Source: Halicephalobus mephisto (Eukaryota > Nematoda > Chromadorea > Rhabditida > Panagrolaimidae). Taken from it: a stretch of DNA of 64,000 nucleotides. The stretch spans positions 230,751 to 294,750 of the forward strand of contig SWDT01000062.1 in assembly GCA_009193035.1 (NCBI GenBank), given 5' to 3'. Both the position numbers and the translations under genes were made by a program. Shown here one piece after another: positions 55,085 to 64,000 of this stretch. Position 1 is the stretch's first letter. Each line of letters starts with the position of its first letter. Below the pieces are notes generated by a model. That model was not told where the DNA came from. It did no database searches and saw only the letters and a list, made by a program, of their open reading frames with translations.

Positions 55085-57019
55085 CTATTCTTCCACGATG
55101 TCCGACAATGGGGTTTTGGACCTGAAGATGACGTTTCCAGGACAGTTGGCGAAGTGGACATTGACTAAGACGATGAAGTCATCTACCGTTTCGTACATCT
55201 CAGTTTGGACAGTTTTGTTGCAGCAAAAATTTCTCCAAGTTCTGAAAATTCAATTTTCTGCCAAATTTGTGAAATTTAACTTCCACCAAAAACTAAAAAA
55301 TTTAATAAAAACATTTTTTTTAAAATTAAATTTCAAAAAATCGTTTTTTCAAATTTAAAAAAAAATAAATTTTTAAATTTAAAATAAAAATAAAAATAAA
55401 ATTTTTTAATTTTAAAATAAAAATGAAAATTAAATTTAAAAAAAAATAAATTTTTTAATTTTTTTGATTTCGAAATTTTTTGAAAAATTATGAGCCAGTT
55501 TTTCTTTGAGAAAAAAGGTCTAATCCGGCATTTCGGTCCTTATGTCAACATTGAAAGTATTGGAAATTAATAAAGTGGACGTATAATCCCTCGAGAAACA
55601 CCAATTAATGGAAGGAGTAATCCGAAAAGGAAATTATTGCGGATGAGGAAAGTTATGGAGAACAAGTCATTCGAAAATCGGTCTTTGAACTTTTGAATTT
55701 TAATAACGGTGTTTTCAGAATTGGTCCTTTAAACATAAATTTTCGAATTTCAAAATTTTAAAGATGAATTTCAAATGAATATATTTTGAAACGTCAAATT
55801 TTAAACGAATAAATTTTTGAAGCGCCAAATTTTAAGCGAAAAATTTTTTTGAAGCGTTAAAATTTAAATAAAAAACTTTTTAAAGCGCCAAATTTTAAGC
55901 GAAAAATTTTTTGAACGTCAAATTTTAAGCGAAAAATTTTTGAAGCGCCAAAATATAAACGAAAAATTTTTTGAAGCGTTAAAATTTAAGCGAAAAGTTT
56001 TGAAACTACAGAACTTGATTTTCAATTTTTCGAACATTAATGTTTATGTACTAATACTGGGCATTTTTTCGAAGAACCTGGAGGCATGAAACTTAATTTC
56101 GAAGCACCTAAATGTAGCTCTGAACTGCAAAGCTAATCTTCTAAATTCGGGTTAGGGCAGTATCAAAGGAAGGTTAACTAAGTCCCTAAGGCATCGGATA
56201 TTCAAAAAAATGATTAAAAACGTCATTAAAAAACTATTTTTAAAATTATTGCAAAAATTAATTTTCGAATTATCTTAAAAATTACTTTTCAAATTAATTC
56301 GAAAATTAATCTTTAAATTATTTCAAAAATTTTCCAAAAAATATTTTTAAAATTAATTTAAAAAATAACTTTGAAAATTATTTTTAAAATTCTTCCAAAA
56401 ACTAATCCAAAAAATTGTTGCGGAAATTAATACAAAATTCTTCAAAAAAAATTAAATAATAAAATTATTGAAAAAATTAATTTTTAAAATTCTTCCAAAA
56501 ATAATTTCCAAAATAAATTTAAAAATAATTTCTAAAATAAATTAAAAAATAATTTACAAAATAAATTAAAAAACTAATTTTCTAAATTCTGAAATTTTTT
56601 CAAAAAATATTTCTAAAATTACTAAGAAAATTACTTCTAAAATTAATTAACAAAATTATTTTTAAAATTACTAAAAAACTAATTTTTTTAAAATTAATCT
56701 AAAAAAATATTTTTTTCCAAAATAATCTAAAAAATGTTTTTTTCTAAAATTAATCTAAAAAAATATTTTTTTTTTAAATATTCTAAAAAAAATTTTTAAA
56801 ATAAACTAACCGATCTACGACGGTCTTACGGTATCTCTGGACACTGTCCCTGGCGTTGTTCAAGGACTCCAAATAAAAGTGCCTGAGGTTATTTCCGTTG
56901 GGACACCCAGCCGTGAAATGGTCCTCGAGTCTTTTGTCGAAATTATTCAAATTCGTTTCCATTCTGTCAAGCATTTCAACGACGGTTATTTTTCCGGATC
57001 TAGATCGAGAATTTCCCAT
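55085..57019 (-). CDS. small protein of unknown function, 121 aa
   Basis: Two exons, 57019-56811 and 55241-55085, are joined by a GTTAGT donor and a TTTTCAG acceptor with matching phase. The start is MGNSRSRSGK; a glycine at position 2 with serine nearby could be N-myristoylated (inference). The N-terminal half is helical (MLDRMETNLNNFDKRLEDHF). The second half holds a CC pair, an ETVDDFIVLVNVHF segment and an acidic end. There is no signal peptide and no family is recognised. The intron (1.57 kb) is filled with A/T repeats. It is divergent from the DNALI1-like gene, with starts 450 bp apart and an orphan exon between. Confidence 0.68.
55500..56210. repeat. 30 bp GAAGCGCCAAATTTTAAGCGAAAAATTTTT repeat with unique flanks
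   Basis: From about 55770 to 56000, eight units of 'gcgccaaattttaagcgaaa'. Unique, non-coding flanks at 55500-55700 and 56030-56200. In the intron of the 121 aa gene. Confidence 0.75.
56215..56800. repeat. A/T tract AAAATTAATTTTTAAAATTATT
   Basis: Simple ~30 bp units, intronic. Confidence 0.65.
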
Positions 57020-57037
57020 TTTAAAAATAAAAAATTT

Positions 57038-57224
57038 CTAGAGAAATTTTTTGAAAATGAGTGCCAGAGGCATTGACACTCCGCCTTTTTTGAGCTTTCT
57101 TTTTAATTCATCCCATATACCAACGTCAATTAGCCTTTCCTCCGGGTTCTTCCACGAGAATTCCAAAGTACATTTGACACGGTTCAGGAAATTTTTGCAA
57201 GCTTCACTTAATTTCGAAACAGTC
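57038..57224 (-). pseudogene. orphan terminal exon related to exon 2 of the 121 aa gene
   Basis: A GCAG acceptor starts a 62-codon frame of coding composition (LSEACKNFLNRVKCTLEFSW, then GIWDELKRK) ending in TAG. Its phase is the same as exon 2 of the neighbouring gene. It aligns weakly with that exon: a TV start, a helix with E..F...V, an asparagine, an arginine and an acidic end. No upstream exon can be placed before the divergent DNALI1-like gene begins at 57469. It is probably what remains of a tandem duplicate; alternatively it is an alternative exon of the 121 aa gene. Confidence 0.45.
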
Positions 57225-57450
57225 CTGCAATTTTGGAAACATGGAGATTTTCAAATTTCAAAATTTTATTTTCAAAATTATTATTTTTAAAATTTCTATG
57301 ATATTTCTAGAATTAAAAAATTTTTGATTTTTTATAATTTTAAAATTTTTATTTTTAAAATTTCTATGATTTTTTTTAATTAAAAAAATGTAAATTTCGA
57401 AATTTTCATAATTTTTTTAATTTTTGCAAATATTTTTATAAAAATGTGAT

Positions 57451-57455
57451 TTTAG
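57451..57455 (+). promoter_or_regulatory. probable trans-splice acceptor of the DNALI1-like gene
   Basis: 'gattttag' ends 13 bases before the ATG with no usable upstream exon in the 230 bp A/T tract before it. Confidence 0.45.
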
Positions 57456-57468
57456 TGGTTTTTTGAAC

Positions 57469-60400
57469 ATGCAAAATGTAAATTTCGTCCAGAGGAACCC
57501 GAAGGAGCCGGTTCCAGAGGACGAAAAAGAACTAGAACCCGACTTCGAGACAGTTCTGAACAACTCCAGTCTTCCACCGATTGATCCGGATAAACAACTC
57601 CAAAGAATTTTGGACTGTGTCTTGCCCCCGAGGTTCCGTCTTCATTCATCCTTAATTAATCATAATTAATCATAATTAATTCAGGAAAATAGAAGAACGG
57701 GGCCAGTTCTTCGTCCAAAGAGCCTCTGCCGCCCCGACCACCCGACTCGACCTCGTGGCCCTCCAGGAAAAGTTCGAAGTCGCTCTCCAGACAGAAAGGG
57801 CAAAACCATTCGGGATCTGCCCTATCCGTCGACGGATTTACGACGAATTATTCGGTCGGTTCATTTTTTTATTTTAAACTTTTTAAATTTTTATTTCAAA
57901 CTTTTTTTAATTTAAAAATTTTTATTTGAAACTTTTTTATTTAAAAATTTTCCACTTTTTTACTTTTTATTCCTCTTTCGTACAAGCACAAAAAACAAAC
58001 TTAATTTCAGTTGTTTTCTCCTTTGACCCATCTTTCCAGTTGGTGACGTGCGTAGGTATGAGCTCGGGTGGAATTGGGGAGCTGCTTCATTAGATCAAAT
58101 TCGTTTTTACGGCATCTCGATTTTTCGGCTAGATCGTCTGTCCACCTTGTTCGTGGTCTTCCGAGTAGTCTGAACTTCGTTGGCTTCCAAAGAGTCGTCA
58201 ACTTCGCCCAGTCGGGTTTCGTCTGTGTTGTCAGTTTTGTCACGCACTTCCACTTCCGCGTTAAAGCACTGATTGCCCAATCCAATACATCTGTTTTTCT
58301 TCTAATAGCTTTCGAACTGATCTTATCTGATATCCGGACTCCCAGTATTGCTCTTTCTAGTCTTCTTTAGCCTCGGATGAGCTTTAGTCCGGCTCCTTTT
58401 GTTAGTGCCCAAGTTTCGCAGCCTCAAAAAACTTTTTTTCCACTTTTTTAAATATTAAATTTTTTTATTTTTTTTCAAAATTTTTGGTTTTTTTACCGGA
58501 AATTAATTGATATTCCGAATATTGAATATAATTGGAAAACTAATTTCCTTTATTAATTTTTCCAAAAATAAAATTAAAGATGTTTAACTTTTTCGAATTT
58601 TCCAAAACTCCTAAATGCAAATTTTGTTTTCCGTCATTTTTGTTTTCAACCTCCGGAATTGACTTTTAATTTTTCTTCGTCTCCGGAAACTGATTCTAAA
58701 GCAAATTTTATAAAAAATCTCAAAGATTATTTTAAAAAGTCAAAAATCTTTAATTTTTTTAAATTTCTAAAATCTTCATTTTTTAAAATGTCTGAAATTT
58801 GAAACAAAATTCAAGATTTTAAGTTTCTTCAAAGTTAAAAACTCAGTTTTGAAATTTATAATAAATTCTAATAAATTTTCAACTTTTTTAACTCCGAAAC
58901 ATCTGTGAAATTTTAGAACCAAATTTAAAAGAGTAACATAAAAATGAACAATTTAATCGCTAAGGGAGAACCCCCTCGGCGAGACCCAAAAATTGCAATC
59001 CGACACGGAGTTTCCTCCGATCAGAACATTCCTAGTACCTTGAGATACTGGGTAAAAACCGAGGAAAAACTGTCCTGCTAGAACTCTTCAATCGCAGCTG
59101 CCCTTTATCGAAACTGAGTTCTGCCACTTTGAGGCCCTTTTGTTTTGTTTCTCTGGTTCTCTCGACTGTGCTTCTCTCTCGCTCGCGCTGATCTCTGCAG
59201 TGACGATGGAAGCGACTGGCCAATGACGATTTTTGTGAAATTTGGTTATTTTTAAATATCTTGCTCTCTTATTTATTTCCCCTCTTTTTGCTCTTATTGA
59301 TCTCCATATTAGCTTAGTTAGTGATAGAAACGGACTAACTGACCTTTGATCATTTTTCGAAGTCTGGATTAGATCACTTGGAGATTTGTGTATTTTTTTG
59401 TTCTTGAGATATTATGTCCCTTTCCCTCTTGCTTCTCTCGAACTGGCCTACTAACTGATTGCAATTACTAATGGAGGAAAATTGGTCGAGTTTTGGTCGA
59501 ATTTGAATGTAGTTATTACGACTCTTGCCAGTTTTTCCTTTCTCCCTCACTCGCACTGATTTGCCAACCAGTCATAATTATTAGTGAAAAAAATTGACTG
59601 TCTTTTAACTTTATTTTTTGTCAAATCTGATTTTAGTTCAAAAATACTCACCAGTTTTTCCTTTTTTGGCTTTTTATTTCCTTTCTCCCTCACTCGCACT
59701 GATTTGCCAGCCAGTCATAATTATTAGTAAAAAAAATTGACTGTCTTTTAACTTTATTTTTTGTCAAATTTGATTTTAGTTCAAAAATACCAGTTTTTTT
59801 TTATTTTTTTTTTTGAATGAGTTAATAAATTTCAGAAAAAATGAAATCTCCTAATTTCCAGATGAAATTATCCGTCAAGTGACGATCAACTGTGCCGAAA
59901 GAGGTCTTCTGTTGCTTCGGATTCGGGACGAAATCCGGATGACCTTCTTAGCTTACCAAAACGTCCTCGAAAGCGCCATTGCCTACGGCATCAGGAAAGC
60001 CGTATCGACGGACAACGAACAAAGCACTGCCGTTTTCGAAAGAGACGAAGAAAAGAAAAAAACGGAAAAATTAATTTCGAAAATAGATCAACTCGAAAAA
60101 CAATTAATCGCCGAAAGGACCATCAAAGACGAAGAAATAAAACTTCTGGAGCAGTCCATGAAGGACGAAAACGAGAGACTTCTGGAATCCAACAGAATCC
60201 TCAAAGTAAGGATTTTCCAAGTTACAGTAAGCTTAAGGATGATTTTTTGGGGATTTTTAGAATTTTTCGGAATCCCGTGTTTCGTTTTATGGAAGTTGAT
60301 CAAATTTGGAGGTTAAAATTTGGACTTTTTGTGCTAGGACAGGCCCCTAGGTCATGTTTGAACTCGAAAACTGAAATACCAAGTTTTATCAAATAGGATA

Positions 60401-61048
60401 AAGCAGCTCTGAAGTAGACAAAGCCATGAATATTGTCTCGCCACGGAAAGTCCGGATTTCAATTCTGATGAAAGAGTACAGTAGCCGTTTTACGAAAGTT
60501 CATCAAGTTTGGAGGTAAAAATCGGGCTTTTCGTGCTAGGACAACTTTTGTGGACTTTGTCTGCTTCGAAGCTCGTCCTGTCCCACGTAACTCGATAGAG
60601 CCTGATGTCTGGATACCCTGGTCCCAACACGACCCCCAGTTGTGTCTCACACGAGACCTTTATCCTCCACTCTCATCCTCAACTTTCACCCTACGGACCA
60701 CTCCTTTCCGAAATTTGTTTAAATTTTAACTAGATTCCAGAGGGCTTCGGAAATTTCTGAGATTTTTAAAGTTTTCAAATATTCCCACTGGATTCTGAAA
60801 AATTCTGGAAATTTCCATTCAATTTCTGAAGATCCTAAATTTCTTTATAAATTTCAACAAGATTTCGAAGATTCCAGAATTCTCCAAAAGGCTTCATAAA
60901 ATTTAAAAATTTTTAAAATCTTTCATAAAATTTTTAAAAAGTTTAAAATTTTTCAAAATTCTGATCCAATAATTTTCAGATGCATTTACAATCAATAATC
61001 CAGATGGATCAACAAATGCAACAACAACCTTCGACCGAAAAATCATAA
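57469..61048 (+). CDS. DNALI1: axonemal dynein light intermediate chain (DNALI1/p28-like), 248 aa
   Basis: Four exons, 57469-57632, 57685-57854, 59862-60205 and 60980-61048, give 248 residues (vertebrate DNALI1 is about 258). Family landmarks in order are ILDCVLPPR (about 47-55), TTRLDLVALQEKFEVAL, GICPIRRRIYDELFDE (about 98-113), then VTINCAERGLLLLRIRDEIR, the strongest family signature. A charged coiled coil follows from about residue 155 to 225. In animals with motile cilia this light chain binds inner-arm dyneins and actin. Nematodes are thought to lack motile axonemes, so its role here is open. The first intron is 52 bp; intron 2 (2 kb) contains a LINE fragment and intron 3 a ~410 bp repeat. 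The short last exon is Gln-rich. The start follows an AG acceptor. Confidence 0.93.
58005..58430 (-). mobile_element. 5'-truncated non-LTR retrotransposon (RTE-like) 3' end
   Basis: The minus strand encodes the C-terminal part of a LINE reverse transcriptase polyprotein. It begins near CETWALTK, passes RRLERAILGVRISDKI and ends with LGRPRTRWTDDL and RHQLERWVKGE. One in-frame stop occurs early (about codon 18). Truncation at the 5' side and the stop indicate a dead copy. It is antisense inside intron 2 of the DNALI1-like gene. Confidence 0.85.
58440..59550. other. remainder of DNALI1-like intron 2, no gene
   Basis: A/T tract to about 58930. At 58940-59220 a GC-richer unique stretch ('gaaccccctcggcgagaccc') is open on minus for 63 codons but looks non-coding. 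Confidence 0.35.
59550..59800. repeat. ~130 bp direct duplication before exon 3 of the DNALI1-like gene
   Basis: 'ctccctcactcgcactgatt' plus 'gactgtcttttaactttatt' occur at about 59550 and 59690, almost identical. Confidence 0.85.
60309..60719 (+). repeat. ~410 bp dispersed element, copy 2 (DNALI1-like intron 3)
   Basis: Near-identical to 51244-51654 along its length, including 'gatgtctggataccctggtc'. Both copies end at the same word 'cctttccgaaatttgt'. Same orientation relative to the host transcript. Confidence 0.9.
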
Positions 61049-61071
61049 TTTTTTTTTATTATTTAAATTTC

Positions 61072-61077
61072 AATAAA
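61072..61077 (+). terminator. poly(A) signal AATAAA of the DNALI1-like gene
   Basis: AATAAA 24 bases after the stop. Confidence 0.6.
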
Positions 61078-61329
61078 ATTTTCACAAATAAGTAATTTTG
61101 TCTTCTGTCGCGCTCTCCGAAATCAGATGACGAAATATTCGTACAAAAATTACAAATTACAAAGTTTTGAGAACTTGATAATTAATAATTTAACAATTCT
61201 AAATTAAATTTAAACATTTTTTTCATTTTCGCTGTGGGACCTTTCTTGGTCAGATTTTCCTCTTTTGCACAGGCGCGGAACACGCATTTGATTTTTTTTC
61301 GCTCTTCGTGGCCGCACAGCAGTCGCTCC

Positions 61330-61840
61330 CCAGCGACATCCGCTCTCTCTATTTCGCAATATTTATCTCATTTATTTCGTTTTTATATTAATTTTTTTTG
61401 GTTAAATTAACTTAAATCACTGTTTTTCCTACTTCATTGGGATATTAAGAAAAAATTTCGAAATTAGAAAAAAGAGGAGCAAATGTCGCTGAAACAGCCT
61501 GTACGACATCCGTTCCCTCTATTTCACAATATTTATCTCATTTATTTCGTTTTTATATTACTTTTTAATAATTAACTTAAATCACTGTTTTTCTCACTTT
61601 ATTGAGATATTAAGAAAAAATTTCGAAATTAGAAAAAAGAGGAGCAAATGTCGCTGAAACAGCCTGTACGACATCCGCTCTCTCTATTTCGCAAGATTTA
61701 TCTCATTTATTTTGTTTTTATATTACTTTTTAATAATTAACTTAATATCTCAATTAAATATAAAAAAATTAATTTAAAAAAAATTTCGAAATCAATGCAG
61801 ATCAAAAAGAAAATAGGAAGCGAACGTCGTACAATCACGA
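61330..61840. repeat. ~170 bp tandem repeat, 3 copies (ACGACATCCGCTCTCTCTATTTCGC)
   Basis: Units share 'atttatctcatttatttcgt', 'aagaaaaaatttcgaaatta' and 'gcaaatgtcgctgaaacagc'; the third is truncated. Confidence 0.85.
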
Positions 61841-62105
61841 TTTTTTCTCGCTCTTCGTTAATATTATTTTTTTCATTTTCGGTTCTGTCAATACTTCCAA
61901 TCCAACAATTATCGATTTTTCCATTTACCACAAAAAATAAACTCTGACTACCCAAGTTGAATATCACCAACAAAAACCTAAAAAACAGTAGAAATTGCAA
62001 AATCAAAAATTTCGCTCAATTGATAAATTTAAAAAAACCGTTTCTAAAACTGGCCAGATAAGAAGACAGATTAATGAACCGGATCAAAAAACAAGATATG
62101 ATTAC

Positions 62106-63850
62106 TTAACGACGACTACGATTCATTGCCATTTTTAACGTCTTTGCATTAATGCCGGCTTCCTTTGAGAAACTGCAGCAGTTGGTCTACTTGTACTTGT
62201 TCCTCCGCCTTTTCTGATTGCAGCAGGAGAGAATTCAACAGCAGATTTGCTTCCTAAAAAATGTTAATTATTTTAAACAAAAATTTCTCTATTTTTAAAT
62301 AAAAATTTCCCTTATTTTTAATAAAAAATTTCCATTATTTTAAATAAAAAATATTCATTTTTTAAAATAAAAAATGTTAATTATTTTTAAATAAAAATTT
62401 CCCTTATTTTTAAATAAAATTTCCATCCTTTTTAAATAAAAATTTCCATCCTTTTTAAATAAAAAATATTCATTTTTTTAATAGAATTTCCATTTTTTAA
62501 AATAATTATCATATAATAGTTACTTTTTGGACTATTTTTCTTTATTTTGTAATTTTGATTTTACTTTTCAACTTTTTGTCCCTAAATTAGTTAAAAATTA
62601 CAGCCAAGTAGGAAACTTATTCAAACGAAAATTTCAAAACCAGCACAAGAAAAAATAATTGCTGTATAGTCCATTTTTTCGTTTTAAATTAGTTTTTGTC
62701 CTTGGATTAACCTAAAGTAGCAATCAAGTGATCAAAAAACTAATCCAAAATTCAAAATTTCAAAGGAACAACTACCGTATAGCCTGTTTTTCATTTTGAG
62801 ATCAATCTTTTTTTATTCAGATAAGCCTAAAGTAGCAATCAAGAGATCAAAAAACTAATCCAAAATTTCGAAATCGAATAAAAATCCCAAGGAACAACTA
62901 TCGTATAACCTATTTTTCGTTTTGAGATAAATCTTTCTGATATTCAGACAAGCTAAAGTAGCAATCAAGAGATCAAAAAACTAATCCAAAATCCAAAAAT
63001 TTCGAAATCGAATAAAAATCCTAAAGGGATAACTACCGTATAACCTATTTTTCGTTTTTAGATCAATCTTTAATATCTAAATTAGCCTAAAGCAGCAATC
63101 AAGAGATCAAAAAACTAATCCGAAATTCAAAAGATCCCAAGGGATAACTACCGTATAACCTATTTTTCATTTTGAGATCAATCTTTTTAATATCTAAATT
63201 AGCCTAAAGTAGCAATCAAGTAGTCAAAAATTAGAAAATTTCAAAGTTAAAAGAGACAAAAATCTCAAGAAATCAATTACAGTATGATGAAAATAATTAC
63301 CGTTAATATAATATCTGTTTTCTTGCTTTTGATATTTCAACTGCACTAGGTACTCTTCCAGCAGCGATTACGGTTCCATTGTTGATTTGTCTACGACGAA
63401 CAAATCCAGGAGTTATGGCATCCGATAATTGAGTTACTTTCTGAGGTTCAACTCTTGTTTCTTTTTTTATTTACTTGAAATTTGTTGCAATCTTCGTTCT
63501 CGTTCTTCAATATGACGTTTGTAGCATTCTTTCAAAGTTTCATCAGAATCCTTATTCTTCGAAGAATTCGGAAAAGCCTTCAAGCATATCGCCTTCCAAA
63601 GTTCATCAGTATCTTCTTCAAAAGTCTGAAAATAAAAGTTTTTTAAATTAAAGAAAATTTTAAAAATAAAAAAATAAAAGAACTTTTTGAAATAAAAAAT
63701 AAAAATAAAGAAATTTTAAAAATAAAAATTGATATATGGACAAAACTTACGGGATTATGATATTCGATTTTTTCAAGTTGTTCTGCAGTACATCTGGCTA
63801 GAACCGGATGAAACACAGAGTAAACGTCGGAAGAGGAGAATTGGTGAACA
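62106..63850 (-). pseudogene. ELOA: Elongin A, C-terminal exons with frame breaks (5' end outside window)
   Basis: Minus-strand exons 63850-63751, 63625-about 63306 and 62253-62106 encode the Elongin A region. YSVFHPVLARCTAEQLEKIE is followed by EEDTDELWKAICLKAFPN, KRHIEERERRLQQIS and then FVRRRQ. The C-terminus has a PALM then KTLKMAMNRSRR pattern. Elongin A is the transcription-elongation and CUL5 substrate-recognition subunit that binds Elongin B/C in the nucleus. The frame breaks at about 63470 (stop after ISSK), about 63320 (stop before the donor) and about 62140 (stop after the PALMQ segment). Each is explained by one base in or beside a short homopolymer. A 34-base intron could bypass the first. 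Either a decaying gene or uncorrected sequence error; N-terminal exons lie beyond 64000. Confidence 0.8.
62260..63300. repeat. ~120 bp tandem repeat GCAATCAAGAGATCAAAAAACTAATCC in an Elongin A intron
   Basis: From about 62590 to 63240, six units share 'tagcaatcaagagatcaaaa' and 'ctaccgtataacctattttt'. Positions 62270-62510 are simple A/T sequence. Confidence 0.82.
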
Positions 63851-64000
63851 CTAAAGTTAGAAATTTACATATTGTAAAATTAACTTTAATAAAAATTTCA
63901 CAATATAGCCTAAACTTAATTTTTATAATTTAATATATATTCAAAATTTCTAATTTTCCTAAACATTTTTCTAGAATCGAAAAATATGCAAATTTTATAT

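Noticed and set aside
60459..60650. Short minus-strand frame DNALI1 intron 3
   Set aside because: Lies entirely inside the ~410 bp repeat and is not open in the other copy over the same length.
61940..61965. 'gactacccaagttgaa' as a spliced-leader RNA gene
   Set aside because: Only about 12 bases resemble SL1; no Sm site or hairpin follows.

Overview
The window looks like nuclear DNA of a nematode, probably a rhabditid close to Caenorhabditis. It is very AT-rich, coding exons stand out as GC-richer islands, introns begin GTAAGT and end TTTTCAG or TTTTAG, trans-splice-like acceptors lie just upstream of start codons, and the gene set is metazoan (H+/myo-inositol cotransporters, an LRX-1-type chitin-binding/LDL-receptor-repeat protein, Elongin A, an axonemal-type dynein light chain). 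No database was consulted. Names rest on recognised motifs and exon structures were built by hand from frame and splice signals.

Layout. 1-14011: two tandem HMIT-type inositol transporter genes on the minus strand. Copy A (5364 to 3518) loses its last exon beyond the left edge. Copy B (14011 to 6511) is complete in nine exons, with introns full of tandem repeats. 14012-20880: repeat fields. 20992-21341: a two-exon LYR-motif-like small protein. 21342-44238: about 23 kb with no gene I can prove, filled with AT-rich tracts and families of tandem and interspersed repeats, plus a Tc1/mariner-type MITE and a few unexplained open islands. 44239-46107: a three-exon gene of unknown function (+). 46686-49371: a secreted protein of unknown family (-). 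50235-53623: the lrx-1-like gene (+), with a tRNA-derived SINE-like element and a ~410 bp dispersed element in intron 2. 55085-57019: a small two-exon gene (-), with a related orphan exon just upstream. 57469-61048: a DNALI1/p28 homologue (+) carrying a LINE 3' fragment and a second copy of the ~410 bp element. 62106-63850: the 3' part of an Elongin A gene (-) with several one-base frame breaks; its 5' end lies beyond the right edge.

The genes do not form an obvious pathway. The two transporters are a local duplication. The 55-57 kb gene and the DNALI1 homologue are divergent, 450 bp apart. The most unusual material is in the repeats: a ~30 bp unit with a TTGCGCGCAA-type palindromic core recurs about 30 times in four arrays, in both orientations. 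A short TTCGTGTCGGGAC motif appears in many otherwise different repeats on both strands.
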